Source of the DNA: Candidatus Villigracilis adiacens
GTDB lineage: Bacteria > Chloroflexota > Anaerolineae > Anaerolineales > Villigracilaceae
Length of the DNA: 64,000 nucleotides
Assembly (NCBI GenBank): GCA_016703605.1
Contig: JADJBU010000008.1
Span: forward strand, 1 to 64,000
Direction of reading: 5' to 3'
Below the pieces are notes generated by a model. It was not told the origin of the DNA. It worked only from the letters and a program-made list of their open reading frames with translations, and made no database searches. Below, piece after piece: positions 7,853-16,786 of this stretch (within the stretch, counting starts at the first letter, position 1; each line of letters begins with the position of its first letter). The translations under genes and the position numbers were made by a program.

Positions 7853-8908
7853 ATGGCTAAGATTAACTTCGGCGGTGTGGAAGAAGAGGTTGTGACGCGC
7901 GATGAGTTTTCGCTGGAGAAGGCGCGCGAGGTGTTGAAGGATGAAACCGTGGCAGTGATCGGTTACGGCGTGCAGGGACCTGCTCAGGCAATGAACATGC
8001 GCGACAATGGCATCAACGTCATTGTGGGTCAGCGCAAGGGAACATCTAATTGGGATAAAGCCATCGCGGATGGTTGGGTACCGGGCAAGACTCTTTTTGA
8101 AGTGGAAGAAGCGGTTGAAAAAGGCACTGTCATTCAGTACCTGCTGTCAGATGCCGGTCAGCGCTCGCAGTGGCCCAAGATCGTGGAACACCTCAATGAA
8201 GGCGATATGCTTTACTTCTCTCACGGCTTCTCTGTCACCTTCAAAGATGACACGGGTGTGATCCCGCCTCCGCACGTGGACGTGGCTTTGGTTGCCCCCA
8301 AGGGGTCTGGTACCAGCGTGAGGCGGAACTTCCTCTCTGGGAGCGGCATCAACGCCAGTTTTGCCGTCCACCAGGATTTCACCGGCAAAGCCAAAGAGCG
8401 CGCCATCGCCCTGGGCATTGCCATCGGCGCGGGCTATTTGTTCAAGACCGATTTCAAGAATGAAGTGTATAGCGACCTGACAGGTGAGCGCGGCGTGTTG
8501 ATCGGCGCCCTCTCCGGAGTCATGGAGGCGCAGTACCTGACCCTCCGCAAGCATGGACATTCGCCAAGCGAAGCCTTCAATGAAACGGTTGAGGAACTGA
8601 CGCAATCCTTAATTCGACTCGTCGGCGAGAACGGCATGGACTATATGTACGCCAACTGCTCCACGACCGCCCAGCGCGGCGCGTTGGACTGGCATCCGCG
8701 TTTCCGCGATGCGGTGCTGCCGGTGTTCGAGGATTTGTACGAATCGGTTGTCTCAGGCAACGAAGCCCGCATCACACTCGAAGCCAACGGCCAGCCTGAT
8801 TACCGCGCCAAGCTCGAAGTGGAACTCGCCGCCATCCGTGACTCTGAAATGTGGCGCGCGGGTGCGGCGGTGAGATCGTTACGCCCTGAGAATTGGGGGA
8901 AGAAGTAA
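7853..8908 (+). CDS. ilvC: Ketol-acid reductoisomerase, Ilv5/Bacteroidetes-like type
   Basis: IlvC isomerises and reduces acetolactate or acetohydroxybutyrate with NAD(P)H and Mg. The nucleotide-binding motif is GYGVQGPAQA, followed by the cofactor-specificity loop VGQRKGTSNW. The knotted C-terminal domain has the metal-binding acidic residues in DLTGERG and SPSEAFNETVEE. SHGFSVTFKDDTG, APKGSGTSVRR and MDYMYANCSTTAQRGALDW resemble fungal Ilv5 and Bacteroidetes enzymes from memory, rather than the usual short class I form. I chose ATG 7853 because AGGAG at 7839-7843 is nine bases away. The ATG at 7844 abuts the ribosome site. Length is 351 residues. Confidence 0.94.
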   Translation: MAKINFGGVEEEVVTRDEFSLEKAREVLKDETVAVIGYGVQGPAQAMNMRDNGINVIVGQRKGTSNWDKAIADGWVPGKTLFEVEEAVEKGTVIQYLLSDAGQRSQWPKIVEHLNEGDMLYFSHGFSVTFKDDTGVIPPPHVDVALVAPKGSGTSVRRNFLSGSGINASFAVHQDFTGKAKERAIALGIAIGAGYLFKTDFKNEVYSDLTGERGVLIGALSGVMEAQYLTLRKHGHSPSEAFNETVEELTQSLIRLVGENGMDYMYANCSTTAQRGALDWHPRFRDAVLPVFEDLYESVVSGNEARITLEANGQPDYRAKLEVELAAIRDSEMWRAGAAVRSLRPENWGKK

Positions 8909-8985
8909 ACAAGTAGACAAGGAGACAAGTATTCACGCCTGCTGACTGCTTACTTGTTTACCTGTTTACTTGTCTACTTTCTCAC
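8909..8985. repeat. 8-nt tandem repeats in both orientations
   Basis: Units related to acaagtag/acaaggag are followed by the opposite strand form tacttgtt/tacctgtt, so the stretch can fold back on itself. It occupies most of the ilvC-leuA gap. Confidence 0.65.
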
Positions 8986-9000
8986 TGAAAGGAAGACCGC

Positions 9001-10641
9001 ATGACGAACAATAACTACGTTAGGATTTTCGACACAACATTAAGAGACGGCGAACAATCTCCCGGCGCGACGATGACCTCTGCCGAGAAATTGGAAGTGG
9101 CGCACAACCTCGCGCGTCTTGGCGTGGACATCATCGAAGCTGGCTTCCCTGCCGCTTCGCCGGATGATCTGGAAGCCGTCAGACGCATCGCGCTCGAAGT
9201 GGGCAACCCAGCCCACCCTGAGTCTGAGGCGCGCGTTCCCGTCATCGCAGGCTTGGCGCGCGCAAATAAACCCGATATCGACAAGGCCTGGGAGGCGGTG
9301 CAAGGCGCGAAAAAACCGCGCATCCATACCTTCCTTGCCACGTCGCCGATTCACATGAAGCACAAGTTGAAGATGGACCCCGAAGAGGTCATTCAACGCG
9401 TGAGTGAGATGGTGACGTATGCAAAGTCGCTGTGCGCGGATGTGGAGTTTTCGCCCGAAGACGCGGGTCGTTCCGAGCCTGAGTTTTTGTATGTCGTGTT
9501 GGGTGAAGCCATCAAAGCGGGCGCGACCACATTGAACATTCCCGATACGGTCGGTTACACCACGCCGGATGAATTTTATGCGCTCATCGATGGCATCATC
9601 AAACATACGCCGGGGATGCACGATGGCATTACCGTTTCGGTGCATTGCCACGATGACTTGGGACTCGCCACCGCGAATACATTAGCAGGCATTCGTGCAG
9701 GTGCGCGTCAAGCTGAAGTGACGATGAACGGAATCGGCGAACGCGCGGGCAACACGTCGCTCGAAGAGGTGGTGATGGCATTGAAGACGCGTCATCCCGT
9801 CTTTGGGCTGGATACTGGAATCGAAACGCAGCAACTCTCACGCATCTCGAAACTGGTCAGCAATTACACGGGCATCGTTGTGCAGCCTAACAAAGCCATT
9901 GTCGGGTCGAATGCGTTCGCGCATGAAGCGGGTATTCATCAGGATGGAATGTTGAAACACCAGAGCACGTATGAGATCATGCGCCCCGAAGATGTTGGCG
10001 TGAACCAGACCAATCTTGTGCTGGGTAAACATTCCGGTCGCGCTGCGTTGCGCAACCGCCTCGCCGAAATGGGACATTCGCTCGACGACGTTGAACTCGA
10101 TAAAGCCTTTGCGCGTTTCAAAGATCTGGCAGACCGCAAGAAGGTCATCACCGATCTCGATCTCGAAGCCTTGATCGCAGACGAATTTTACAAACCGCGC
10201 GATGTGTATCTGTTGAGCGGGTTGCAGGTCACCAGCGGCACGATGGGCATGCCCACCGCCACTGTCCGTCTGCGTGGACCGGATGGAGTCATTCACACGG
10301 TTGCCACGATCGGCACCGGTCCCGTGGATGCAACCTACAAAGCCATCGATCAGATCGTCAGCGTGCCATGTACGTTGTTGGAGTTCAATATCCATGCCAT
10401 CACCGAAGGCATCGACGCGCTCGGCGAAGTGACCGTCCGCATTCAAAGCGAAAGCGGCGCCACTACGATGGATGCGCAAAGCGAAGTGGAATACGTCCGC
10501 GTGTACGGCGGTCACGGCGCGGATTCGGATATCATCGTTGCCAGCGCGAAGGCGTACATCAACGCGCTCAACAAACTCATCGTCGCCCAAACCGAAGGCA
10601 AAGGGAAAGTGCCGAATGATTTTGGGGTGATGTTGGGATGA
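9001..10641 (+). CDS. leuA: 2-isopropylmalate synthase
   Basis: LeuA condenses acetyl-CoA with 2-ketoisovalerate, the committed step to leucine. The catalytic TIM barrel starts with RIFDTTLRDGEQSPGATM, the signature holding the first metal ligand, and has VSVHCHDDLGLATAN with the metal-binding histidines. The C-terminal regulatory (LeuA dimer) domain follows from about residue 390, so leucine feedback is expected. At 546 residues it is full length. GAAAGGAAG precedes the ATG. This enzyme and CimA at 13067 share ancestry but differ clearly in the motif after DTTLRDG. Confidence 0.95.
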   Translation: MTNNNYVRIFDTTLRDGEQSPGATMTSAEKLEVAHNLARLGVDIIEAGFPAASPDDLEAVRRIALEVGNPAHPESEARVPVIAGLARANKPDIDKAWEAVQGAKKPRIHTFLATSPIHMKHKLKMDPEEVIQRVSEMVTYAKSLCADVEFSPEDAGRSEPEFLYVVLGEAIKAGATTLNIPDTVGYTTPDEFYALIDGIIKHTPGMHDGITVSVHCHDDLGLATANTLAGIRAGARQAEVTMNGIGERAGNTSLEEVVMALKTRHPVFGLDTGIETQQLSRISKLVSNYTGIVVQPNKAIVGSNAFAHEAGIHQDGMLKHQSTYEIMRPEDVGVNQTNLVLGKHSGRAALRNRLAEMGHSLDDVELDKAFARFKDLADRKKVITDLDLEALIADEFYKPRDVYLLSGLQVTSGTMGMPTATVRLRGPDGVIHTVATIGTGPVDATYKAIDQIVSVPCTLLEFNIHAITEGIDALGEVTVRIQSESGATTMDAQSEVEYVRVYGGHGADSDIIVASAKAYINALNKLIVAQTEGKGKVPNDFGVMLG

Positions 10642-10708
10642 TTAGAGATTGGATTGCGCTTCTTTTCGCCCTGATGGTTGGTTCTGTCCATTGGGCATTT
10701 GATTTCGC

Positions 10709-10810
10709 TGAGGCGAGATACGAGATACAAGGTACGAGATACAAGGTACGCCACTCGTAACCTGTAACCTGTAACCTGTAACCTGTAACCTGTAACTTGT
10801 AACCTGCAAC
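10709..10810. repeat. 7-nt tandem repeats (gagatac, then cctgtaa)
   Basis: Degenerate gagatac/aaggtac units are followed by about six near-perfect copies of cctgtaa. The block ends shortly before the leuC start and leaves little room for a ribosome site. Confidence 0.8.
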
Positions 10811-10825
10811 ATTCAACAAAACATT

Positions 10826-12238
10826 ATGACAAACACACCTAAAACACTCTTCCAAAAAATATGGGACTCTCACGTCGTAACCGAGCAGGAGGAAGCCCCT
10901 GCGGTTTTTTACATTGACCTGCACCTCGTCCACGAAGTGACCTCTCCCCAAGCCTTTACCGGACTCCGCCAACGCGGACTCAAAGTCCGCCGCCCCGATA
11001 AAACTCTGGCGACGATGGATCATTCGATTCCGACGACTCCGATTGACGTTCCAATCGCGGATGCAATGGCGGCGGCGCAGATCAAGCAGATGGAAACCAA
11101 TGCCGCTGAATTCGGCATTACCCTGCACGGCATGACCAGTCCGCATCGCGGCATCGTTCACGTGATCGGACCGGAACTCGGGCGCACCCAACCCGGCATG
11201 ACCATCGTCTGTGGTGATAGTCACACCGCCACGCATGGCGCGTTCGGCGCACTGGCTTTCGGCATCGGCACTTCCGAAGTGGAACACGTTCTTGCAACTC
11301 AATGTCTCTTGCAGAAGAAGCCGAAGACTTACGAAGTCCGCGTGGACGGCAAACTCAAACCCGGCGTCTCAGCGAAGGACATCATCCTCGCGCTTATCGC
11401 CAAGATCGGCGTCGGCGGCGGGACGGGTCACGTCTTTGAATACACGGGTTCCGCGATCCGCTCGCTCAGCATGGAAGAGCGCATGACCATTTGCAACATG
11501 TCCATTGAAGGCGGCGCGCGAGCTGGCATGATCGCTCCCGACGAAACGACCTTCGACTATCTCAAAGGACGCGAGTTCGCTCCGCAGGGCGAAGAATGGG
11601 ATAAAGCCGTTGCCTACTGGAAGACCCTGCCCAGCGACGAAGGCGCGGTCTACGACAAATCCATCACGCTCAACGCCGATGAGATCGAACCGATGATCAC
11701 CTACGGAACGAATCCCGGCATGGGCATGAAGATCACGGACAAGATTCCCACCACTGAATCATTCAGCGAACCTTCGCAAAAAGCCGCCTTCGAAAAAGCC
11801 CTCAACTACATGGGACTGAAACCTGGTCAATCCCTGCTCGGTCAAAAAGTGGACGTGGTCTTCATCGGCTCCTGCACCAACTCGCGCATCTCTGACTTGC
11901 GTCTCGCCGCTGCGTTCCTCAAAGGCAAAAAAGTCGCCGACAACGTGCGCCTGATGGTTGTCCCTGGCTCGCAGGATGTGAAGAAGCAAGCGGAACGGGA
12001 AGGCTTGGATAAAATTTTCAAAGAGGCTGGCGGTGAATGGCGGGAGGCGGGATGCAGTTTGTGTATAGCCATGAATGGCGATAACTTAATGCCAGGTCAA
12101 TATGCTGTTTCAACCAGCAATAGAAACTTTGAAGGCAGACAAGGCAAAGGCGGACGCACATTTTTGGCAAGTCCCATCACTGCGGCGGCATCTGCCATCA
12201 ACGGCGTTGTCACTGACCCAAGGATGACGGTCTCTTGA
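10826..12238 (+). CDS. leuC: 3-isopropylmalate/(R)-2-methylmalate dehydratase, large subunit
   Basis: LeuC and LeuD form the aconitase-like isomerase that converts 2-isopropylmalate to 3-isopropylmalate. With CimA in the operon it should also isomerise citramalate for isoleucine. The [4Fe-4S] ligands are visible as Cys350 (GSCTNSR), Cys410 and Cys413 (GCSLC), at family positions. The early TMDHSIPTTP and the GDSHTATHGAFGALAFGIGT segments are typical. The product is 470 residues long. The ATG at 10826 lacks a good ribosome-binding site because repeats crowd the gap. Confidence 0.95.
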   Translation: MTNTPKTLFQKIWDSHVVTEQEEAPAVFYIDLHLVHEVTSPQAFTGLRQRGLKVRRPDKTLATMDHSIPTTPIDVPIADAMAAAQIKQMETNAAEFGITLHGMTSPHRGIVHVIGPELGRTQPGMTIVCGDSHTATHGAFGALAFGIGTSEVEHVLATQCLLQKKPKTYEVRVDGKLKPGVSAKDIILALIAKIGVGGGTGHVFEYTGSAIRSLSMEERMTICNMSIEGGARAGMIAPDETTFDYLKGREFAPQGEEWDKAVAYWKTLPSDEGAVYDKSITLNADEIEPMITYGTNPGMGMKITDKIPTTESFSEPSQKAAFEKALNYMGLKPGQSLLGQKVDVVFIGSCTNSRISDLRLAAAFLKGKKVADNVRLMVVPGSQDVKKQAEREGLDKIFKEAGGEWREAGCSLCIAMNGDNLMPGQYAVSTSNRNFEGRQGKGGRTFLASPITAAASAINGVVTDPRMTVS

Positions 12239-12247
12239 TGCGCGAAC

Positions 12248-12346
12248 TCGGCGGGGATAAATCCCCTTCTCAGCACATGGAAGCCCTTCGGGCTAGTCGG
12301 CTTCAGCCGACTTCCACGAACTGAGACAGGACTTTAGTCCGCTGAA
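12248..12346. repeat. Folded palindromic repeat, copy B
   Basis: This is the reverse orientation of the element at 6949. It has outer hairpins ggggataaatcccc and ggactttagtcc, a central ACATGGAAG...CTTCCACG stem, and inner hairpins gcccttcgggc and gtcggcttcagccgac. Several stem positions differ from the other copies by changes on both sides that keep pairing. Confidence 0.8.
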
Positions 12347-12356
12347 ACGAGCGCAA

Positions 12357-12406
12357 GTCAATTACTACTTACCAATCGCCAATCACCAATTACCAATTAC
12401 CAATCT
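12357..12406. repeat. 7-nt tandem repeat (accaatt type)
   Basis: Units accaatc, accaatt and similar repeat with a period of seven just before leuD. They are the complement of the ggtaatt units found after ilvN and leuD. Confidence 0.7.
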
Positions 12407-12418
12407 CTGGAAACCCAA

Positions 12419-13000
12419 ATGGCACACTTCACCTCCCTCACCTCCCGCGCGCTCCCCATCCCTGCCAACGACATAGACACGGACCAGATCATCCCCGCGC
12501 AGTTTCTCAAAGTGACCGACAAAAACGGTCTCGCCGACGCGCTCTTCTTCAACTGGCGTTACAACGACGATAAATCTCCGAAAGCAGATTTCATCATTAA
12601 CAAACCCGAGTCACAGGGCGCGCAAATTCTACTCGCGGGCGACAACTTCGGCTGCGGTTCGAGCCGCGAACACGCTCCCTGGGCGCTCACCAGTTGGGGC
12701 ATCCGCGCTGTCATCTCCACCTCGTTCGCCGACATCTTTCGCAACAACTCGCTGAAGAACGGATTGATTCCCATCATCGTGGATGAAGCGACTCACAAGA
12801 TGCTCTTTGATTTAGTGGAAGAAGCGCCTCGCGCCGAACTGACAGTTGATCTTGCCACCCAAACCTTGTCCTACCCTGGAGGTTCTGTCACCTTCCCCAT
12901 TGACCCGTTCAACAAAACCTGCCTGCTCAACGGCGTGGACGAACTTGGGTACATTATGGGGTTCGAGAAGGAAATCGCGGCGTTTGAGGCAAGAGCGTAA
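12419..13000 (+). CDS. leuD: 3-isopropylmalate dehydratase, small subunit
   Basis: LeuD supplies the swivelling domain that completes the LeuC active site. The N-terminal PANDIDTDQIIPAQFLK and the central GDNFGCGSSREHAPWAL are the family signatures, with the substrate-binding loop GCGSSREHA. At 193 residues it has the bacterial two-subunit length. The ATG at 12419 follows a block of heptamer repeats and has no strong ribosome site. The gene ends 66 bases before cimA. Confidence 0.95.
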   Translation: MAHFTSLTSRALPIPANDIDTDQIIPAQFLKVTDKNGLADALFFNWRYNDDKSPKADFIINKPESQGAQILLAGDNFGCGSSREHAPWALTSWGIRAVISTSFADIFRNNSLKNGLIPIIVDEATHKMLFDLVEEAPRAELTVDLATQTLSYPGGSVTFPIDPFNKTCLLNGVDELGYIMGFEKEIAAFEARA

Positions 13001-13055
13001 TTGGAGATTGGTAATTGGTAATTAAGAATCTCCAATCTCTAATCTCCAATTATCA
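13001..13055. repeat. 7-nt repeats in inverted arrangement
   Basis: Units gagattggtaattggtaatt are followed by ctccaatctctaatctccaatt, so the two halves are complementary and can form a hairpin between leuD and cimA. Confidence 0.65.
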
Positions 13056-13066
13056 AAAGGCAACAC

Positions 13067-14629
13067 ATGACCCTACCCCTTATTCAAATCTACGACACCA
13101 CCCTGCGCGACGGGACACAGTCTGAAGGTTTCAACCTTTCGGCGAACGACAAAGTCCGCGTGGCGCAAAAATTGGACGACCTCGGCGTCGCGTTCATTGA
13201 AGGCGGCTGGCCCGGCTCGAATCCCAAAGATGTCGAGTTCTTCGAACGCGCGCGCGATATGCAATGGAAGAACGCGCTCATTACGGCGTTCGGTTCCACC
13301 TGCCGCGTCAAAGGCGGACCCGAAGACGATGCCAACATCAAAGCCTTGCTTGACTCAAAGACGCCCGTCTGCACCATCTTTGGCAAGACGTGGACATTGC
13401 ATGTGACCGAAGTCTTGCAAACCACTTACGAAGACAACCTGCGTATCATCGAAGACTCGGTGTCGTATCTCAAAGCCAACGGCAAGCGAGTCATTTACGA
13501 TGCAGAACATTTCTTCGACGGCTACAAAGCGGATTCGTCCTACGCGCTCGAGACACTCAAGGCAGCCATTCGCGGCGGCGCGGAAATGGTTGTGCTCTGC
13601 GATACCAACGGCGGAAGTATGCCCTGGGAAGTAGAATCAATTATCGGCGGAGTCAAAGAAGCGGTTTCTCATCCGTTTGGCATTCATCCGCACAATGATT
13701 CAGAGACGGCTCTCATCAACGCGCTGACCGCTGTCCGTGAAGGCGCAGTGCAAGTGCAGGGAACCATCAACGGGGTGGGGGAACGCTGCGGCAACGTCAA
13801 CTTGTGCTCGGTCATGGCGAACCTTGAATTGAAGATGGGCTATCAATGCCTGCCCAAGGGAAATATTCAGCACTTATATGACCTGTCTCATTTTGTTGCA
13901 GAAGTCGCCAATCTCACGCCTGATGAGCATTTGCCTTTCGTGGGTAAATCGGCGTTCGCACATAAAGGCGGCGTGCATGTGGCTGCCATGCGTCGCTCGG
14001 CGATCTCGTATCAGCACATTGACCCTGAACTGATCGGCAACAAGATGCGCGTTGTCGTTTCTGACCTGTCTGGTCGCGGCAACCTGCTCAGCAAAGCCGA
14101 AGAACACGGCGTCGAAGTGGACGGCACCGAGGTGGTTCCCATCCTCAACGAGATCAAGGAACTCGAAGCGAGAGGCTTTTCCTTTGAAGCGGCGGAGGCG
14201 TCGGTTGCCATCATGCTCAAGCGGCAGGAATACGGCTACAAACCACCGTTTGAATTGATTGACTTCTTTGTCAATGTTGAACACAGACAAGGGCGCGGCA
14301 TCTTTGCCGAAGCAATGGTCAAAGTACGCGTGCAGGGCGAAGTACTGCACACTGCCGCCGAAGGGAATGGTCCCGTCAACGCGCTTGATCTTGCCTTGCG
14401 AAAGGCGCTCGTCGGTTATTATCCGCAGATCAAAAATTTCACCCTGTCCGATTACAAAGTCCGCATCCTGGATTCAGATCACGGCACCGAAGCCATCACC
14501 CGCGTATTGATAGACACGCGCAACACCACCTCCCGCTGGAGCACCGTCGGCGCAGGGACGAACATCATCGAAGCCAGTTGGCGCGCGCTGGCAGATTCGG
14601 TGGAGTATGGGTTGATGGTGGCGCACTAA
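13067..14629 (+). CDS. cimA: (R)-citramalate synthase
   Basis: CimA condenses pyruvate and acetyl-CoA to citramalate, opening the threonine-independent route to 2-ketobutyrate and isoleucine. The barrel begins IYDTTLRDGTQSEGFNLS, where GTQSEGF is typical of the CimA group rather than GEQSPGA of LeuA. GIHPHNDSETA has the metal-binding histidines, and NGVGERCGNVNL follows. A C-terminal regulatory domain of about 130 residues is present. The length of 520 residues fits the group. AAAGG lies upstream of the ATG. The neighbouring LeuCD and LeuB can process citramalate, so the operon can make all three branched-chain amino acids from pyruvate and acetyl-CoA. Confidence 0.93.
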   Translation: MTLPLIQIYDTTLRDGTQSEGFNLSANDKVRVAQKLDDLGVAFIEGGWPGSNPKDVEFFERARDMQWKNALITAFGSTCRVKGGPEDDANIKALLDSKTPVCTIFGKTWTLHVTEVLQTTYEDNLRIIEDSVSYLKANGKRVIYDAEHFFDGYKADSSYALETLKAAIRGGAEMVVLCDTNGGSMPWEVESIIGGVKEAVSHPFGIHPHNDSETALINALTAVREGAVQVQGTINGVGERCGNVNLCSVMANLELKMGYQCLPKGNIQHLYDLSHFVAEVANLTPDEHLPFVGKSAFAHKGGVHVAAMRRSAISYQHIDPELIGNKMRVVVSDLSGRGNLLSKAEEHGVEVDGTEVVPILNEIKELEARGFSFEAAEASVAIMLKRQEYGYKPPFELIDFFVNVEHRQGRGIFAEAMVKVRVQGEVLHTAAEGNGPVNALDLALRKALVGYYPQIKNFTLSDYKVRILDSDHGTEAITRVLIDTRNTTSRWSTVGAGTNIIEASWRALADSVEYGLMVAH

Positions 14630-14633
14630 CGAT

Positions 14634-14705
14634 ACAAGATACAAGTTACAGGATACAAGTTACAAGTTGCAGGCAACCCGTATCTTGTATCTCGTAACGT
14701 GTACC
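14634..14705. repeat. 7-nt tandem repeats with inverted end
   Basis: Direct units of gatacaa/gttacaa/gttacag are followed by their complement (gtatcttgtatctcgtaac), giving a potential hairpin in the cimA-leuB gap. Confidence 0.7.
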
Positions 14706-14724
14706 TCAATTATGGAGACATATC

Positions 14725-15783
14725 TTGGATTATAAAATTACTCTCTTGCCTGGCGACGGCATCGGACCTGAAGTGGTCGGCGAAGCCGTGCGGGTACTGG
14801 AAAAAGTCGCCAGCAAATACAATCACACCTTCGACTTTCAAGAACGCCTGATGGGCGGATGCTCGATTGACAAATACGGCTCATCCCTGACCGATGAGAC
14901 TCTCGCAGACTGCGTCGCTTCAGATTCCGTTTTGCTGGGCGCGGTCGGCGGACCGAAATGGGACGACCCGAAAGCCAAAGACCGCCCCGAGCGCGGACTG
15001 CTTGCGCTGCGAAAAGGACTTGGCGTGTTTGCCAATTTGCGCCCGGTCAAAGTCCACCCGGCGTTGGTGGAGTGGTCGCCGCTCAAGCCCGAAAAACTCA
15101 AAGGCGTGGATATTCTCGTCATTCGTGAACTGACAGGCGGCTTATACTTCGGCTTCCCAAAAGGTCGCGATGTGAAAGATGGTCGCGAACGGGCTGTCGA
15201 CACCCTTGAATATTATGACTACGAGATCAAACGCATCATGAAACTGGCGTTTGATTTGGCAAAGAGACGCAAGAAAAAAGTCACTTCAGTGGATAAAGCC
15301 AACGTACTCGAATCCTCGCGCTTGTGGCGTCAGATCGCGACGCAGATGGGCAAGGAGAATCTGGAGATCGAATTGGAGCATACCCTCGTGGATACAGCGG
15401 CGATGAAACTCATCACCGGTCCCGCATGGATGGATGTGGTCGTCACCGAGAACATGTTCGGCGATATTCTCACGGATGAAGCGTCTGTTTTGGCAGGCTC
15501 GATGGGGATGTTGCCCTCTGCCAGTTTGGGCGAATCAAGCGTCGGGTTGTACGAACCGATTCACGGATCCGCTCCGGACATTGCGGGGAAGGGAATCGCA
15601 AATCCCGTTGGCACGATTCTCTCGACGGCGCTGATGCTGCGTCACTCGTTCAAACTGGAAGCGGAGGCGCAATCCATCGAAAAAGCCGTCGAGCAGACCA
15701 TCACCGACGGCGCAAGAACCGCCGACATCGGCGGCAAGTTAAGCACCCGTCAGATGGCGGATGAAATTAGCAAAAGGCTGTAG
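14725..15783 (+). CDS. leuB: 3-isopropylmalate dehydrogenase
   Basis: LeuB oxidatively decarboxylates 3-isopropylmalate with NAD and probably also 3-methylmalate from the citramalate route. The N-terminal TLLPGDGIGPEVV, the substrate-contacting LLALRKGLGVFANLRPV and the NMFGDILTDEASVLAGSMGMLPSA-type region (metal-binding aspartates) are all present, followed by the adenine-binding GSAPDIAGKG. Length is 352 residues. I chose the TTG at 14725 because GGAG lies seven bases before it and the protein then begins at the family position. The nearby ATG at 14712 is out of frame. Confidence 0.95.
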   Translation: MDYKITLLPGDGIGPEVVGEAVRVLEKVASKYNHTFDFQERLMGGCSIDKYGSSLTDETLADCVASDSVLLGAVGGPKWDDPKAKDRPERGLLALRKGLGVFANLRPVKVHPALVEWSPLKPEKLKGVDILVIRELTGGLYFGFPKGRDVKDGRERAVDTLEYYDYEIKRIMKLAFDLAKRRKKKVTSVDKANVLESSRLWRQIATQMGKENLEIELEHTLVDTAAMKLITGPAWMDVVVTENMFGDILTDEASVLAGSMGMLPSASLGESSVGLYEPIHGSAPDIAGKGIANPVGTILSTALMLRHSFKLEAEAQSIEKAVEQTITDGARTADIGGKLSTRQMADEISKRL

Positions 15784-15784
15784 G

Positions 15785-15846
15785 GATGGCGCTTGCCGCC
15801 ATCCACTGTCGGATATAAATATTATGGATAGGGCAAGCCCTATCCC
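15785..15846 (+). other. Two hairpins between leuB and ilvE
   Basis: The first hairpin is ggatggcgcttgccgccatcc and the second is ggatagggcaagccctatcc. Neither is followed by a T run, so they look more like mRNA-processing or stability structures, or repeat remnants, than terminators. The ilvE ribosome site follows at once. Confidence 0.5.
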
Positions 15847-15865
15847 AACAAAGGAGAATACGAGC

Positions 15866-16786
15866 ATGGGAATGGAATCCAAATTTATCTGGAAGAATGG
15901 GGAGTTGGTGCCGTTTGAGCAGGCAACGTTGCATTTTTTGACGCCCGCTTTGCATTATGGCGCGGCGGTTTTCGAGGGCATCCGCTCGTATAACACATCG
16001 AAGGGACCGGCGATCTTCCGCCTGCGCGAGCATGTGGAGCGTTTGTTCGCTTCGGCGCGGGTGTTGGGGTTCCGCGAATTTCCGTGGAGTTTCGACGAGG
16101 CATTGAAGGCGCACAAGGACACGGTGCGGGTGAACGGATTTGCAGATTGCTACATCCGTCCGCTCATCTACCTGGACGGCGGCGGCTGGAACCTCAATGT
16201 GGATTATGGCAAGCCGTCCCTGATGATCGCCGTCTGGGAGTGGGCAAACTACCTGGGAGAGGAGGCTCTTGCAAAGGGAATCCGCGCCAATATTTCTTCG
16301 TTTACGCGCCATCATGTGAACATTTCGATGACCAAGGCGAAGATCGCGGGCAATTATGCCAACAGCCTGCTTGCCAAGACCGAATCGGAGCGCAACGGAT
16401 TCCAGGAAGCCATCATGCTCGACCCGCAGGGCTACATTGCGGAATGCACCGGCGAGAATCTCTTTGTGGTGCGCAACGGCGTGATCTACACCCCGTCCAC
16501 CGCGCCGGTTTTGGAAGGCATCACCCGCAGTTCGCTTTGTGCGATTGCGAACGACCTTGGGTATGAAGTCAGGGAGGTTCCCATCTCGCGCGACCAGCTC
16601 TACATTGCAGACGAAGTCTTTGTCTGCGGCACGGCGGCGGAGGTGATCGGTCTGAGCGAGATCGACTACCGCAAGATCGGCGATGGACGAACGGGACCCA
16701 TCACCCGCAAGATTCAGGAGGTTTTCCACGATGCCATCCGGGGCAAAGTGGCGAAGTATGAAGACTGGTGCGATTACGTAAATTGA
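15866..16786 (+). CDS. ilvE: Branched-chain amino acid aminotransferase
   Basis: IlvE carries out the final PLP-dependent transamination to valine, leucine and isoleucine. The fold-type IV signature is clear: ALHYGAAVFEGIRSY near the start, the PLP lysine in MTKAKIAGNYANSLLAK, and the phosphate-binding ECTGENLFVV and EGITRSSL later. Length is 306 residues, normal for the family. ATG 15866 is preceded by AAGGAG at 15851-15856. An in-frame earlier start at 15761 would overlap leuB and run through the two hairpins. It is the last gene of the branched-chain locus. Confidence 0.95.
   Translation: MGMESKFIWKNGELVPFEQATLHFLTPALHYGAAVFEGIRSYNTSKGPAIFRLREHVERLFASARVLGFREFPWSFDEALKAHKDTVRVNGFADCYIRPLIYLDGGGWNLNVDYGKPSLMIAVWEWANYLGEEALAKGIRANISSFTRHHVNISMTKAKIAGNYANSLLAKTESERNGFQEAIMLDPQGYIAECTGENLFVVRNGVIYTPSTAPVLEGITRSSLCAIANDLGYEVREVPISRDQLYIADEVFVCGTAAEVIGLSEIDYRKIGDGRTGPITRKIQEVFHDAIRGKVAKYEDWCDYVN

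Noticed and set aside
15767..16729. A 320-codon minus-strand frame across ilvE
   Set aside because: It is antisense to an unmistakable aminotransferase gene and has no family features.
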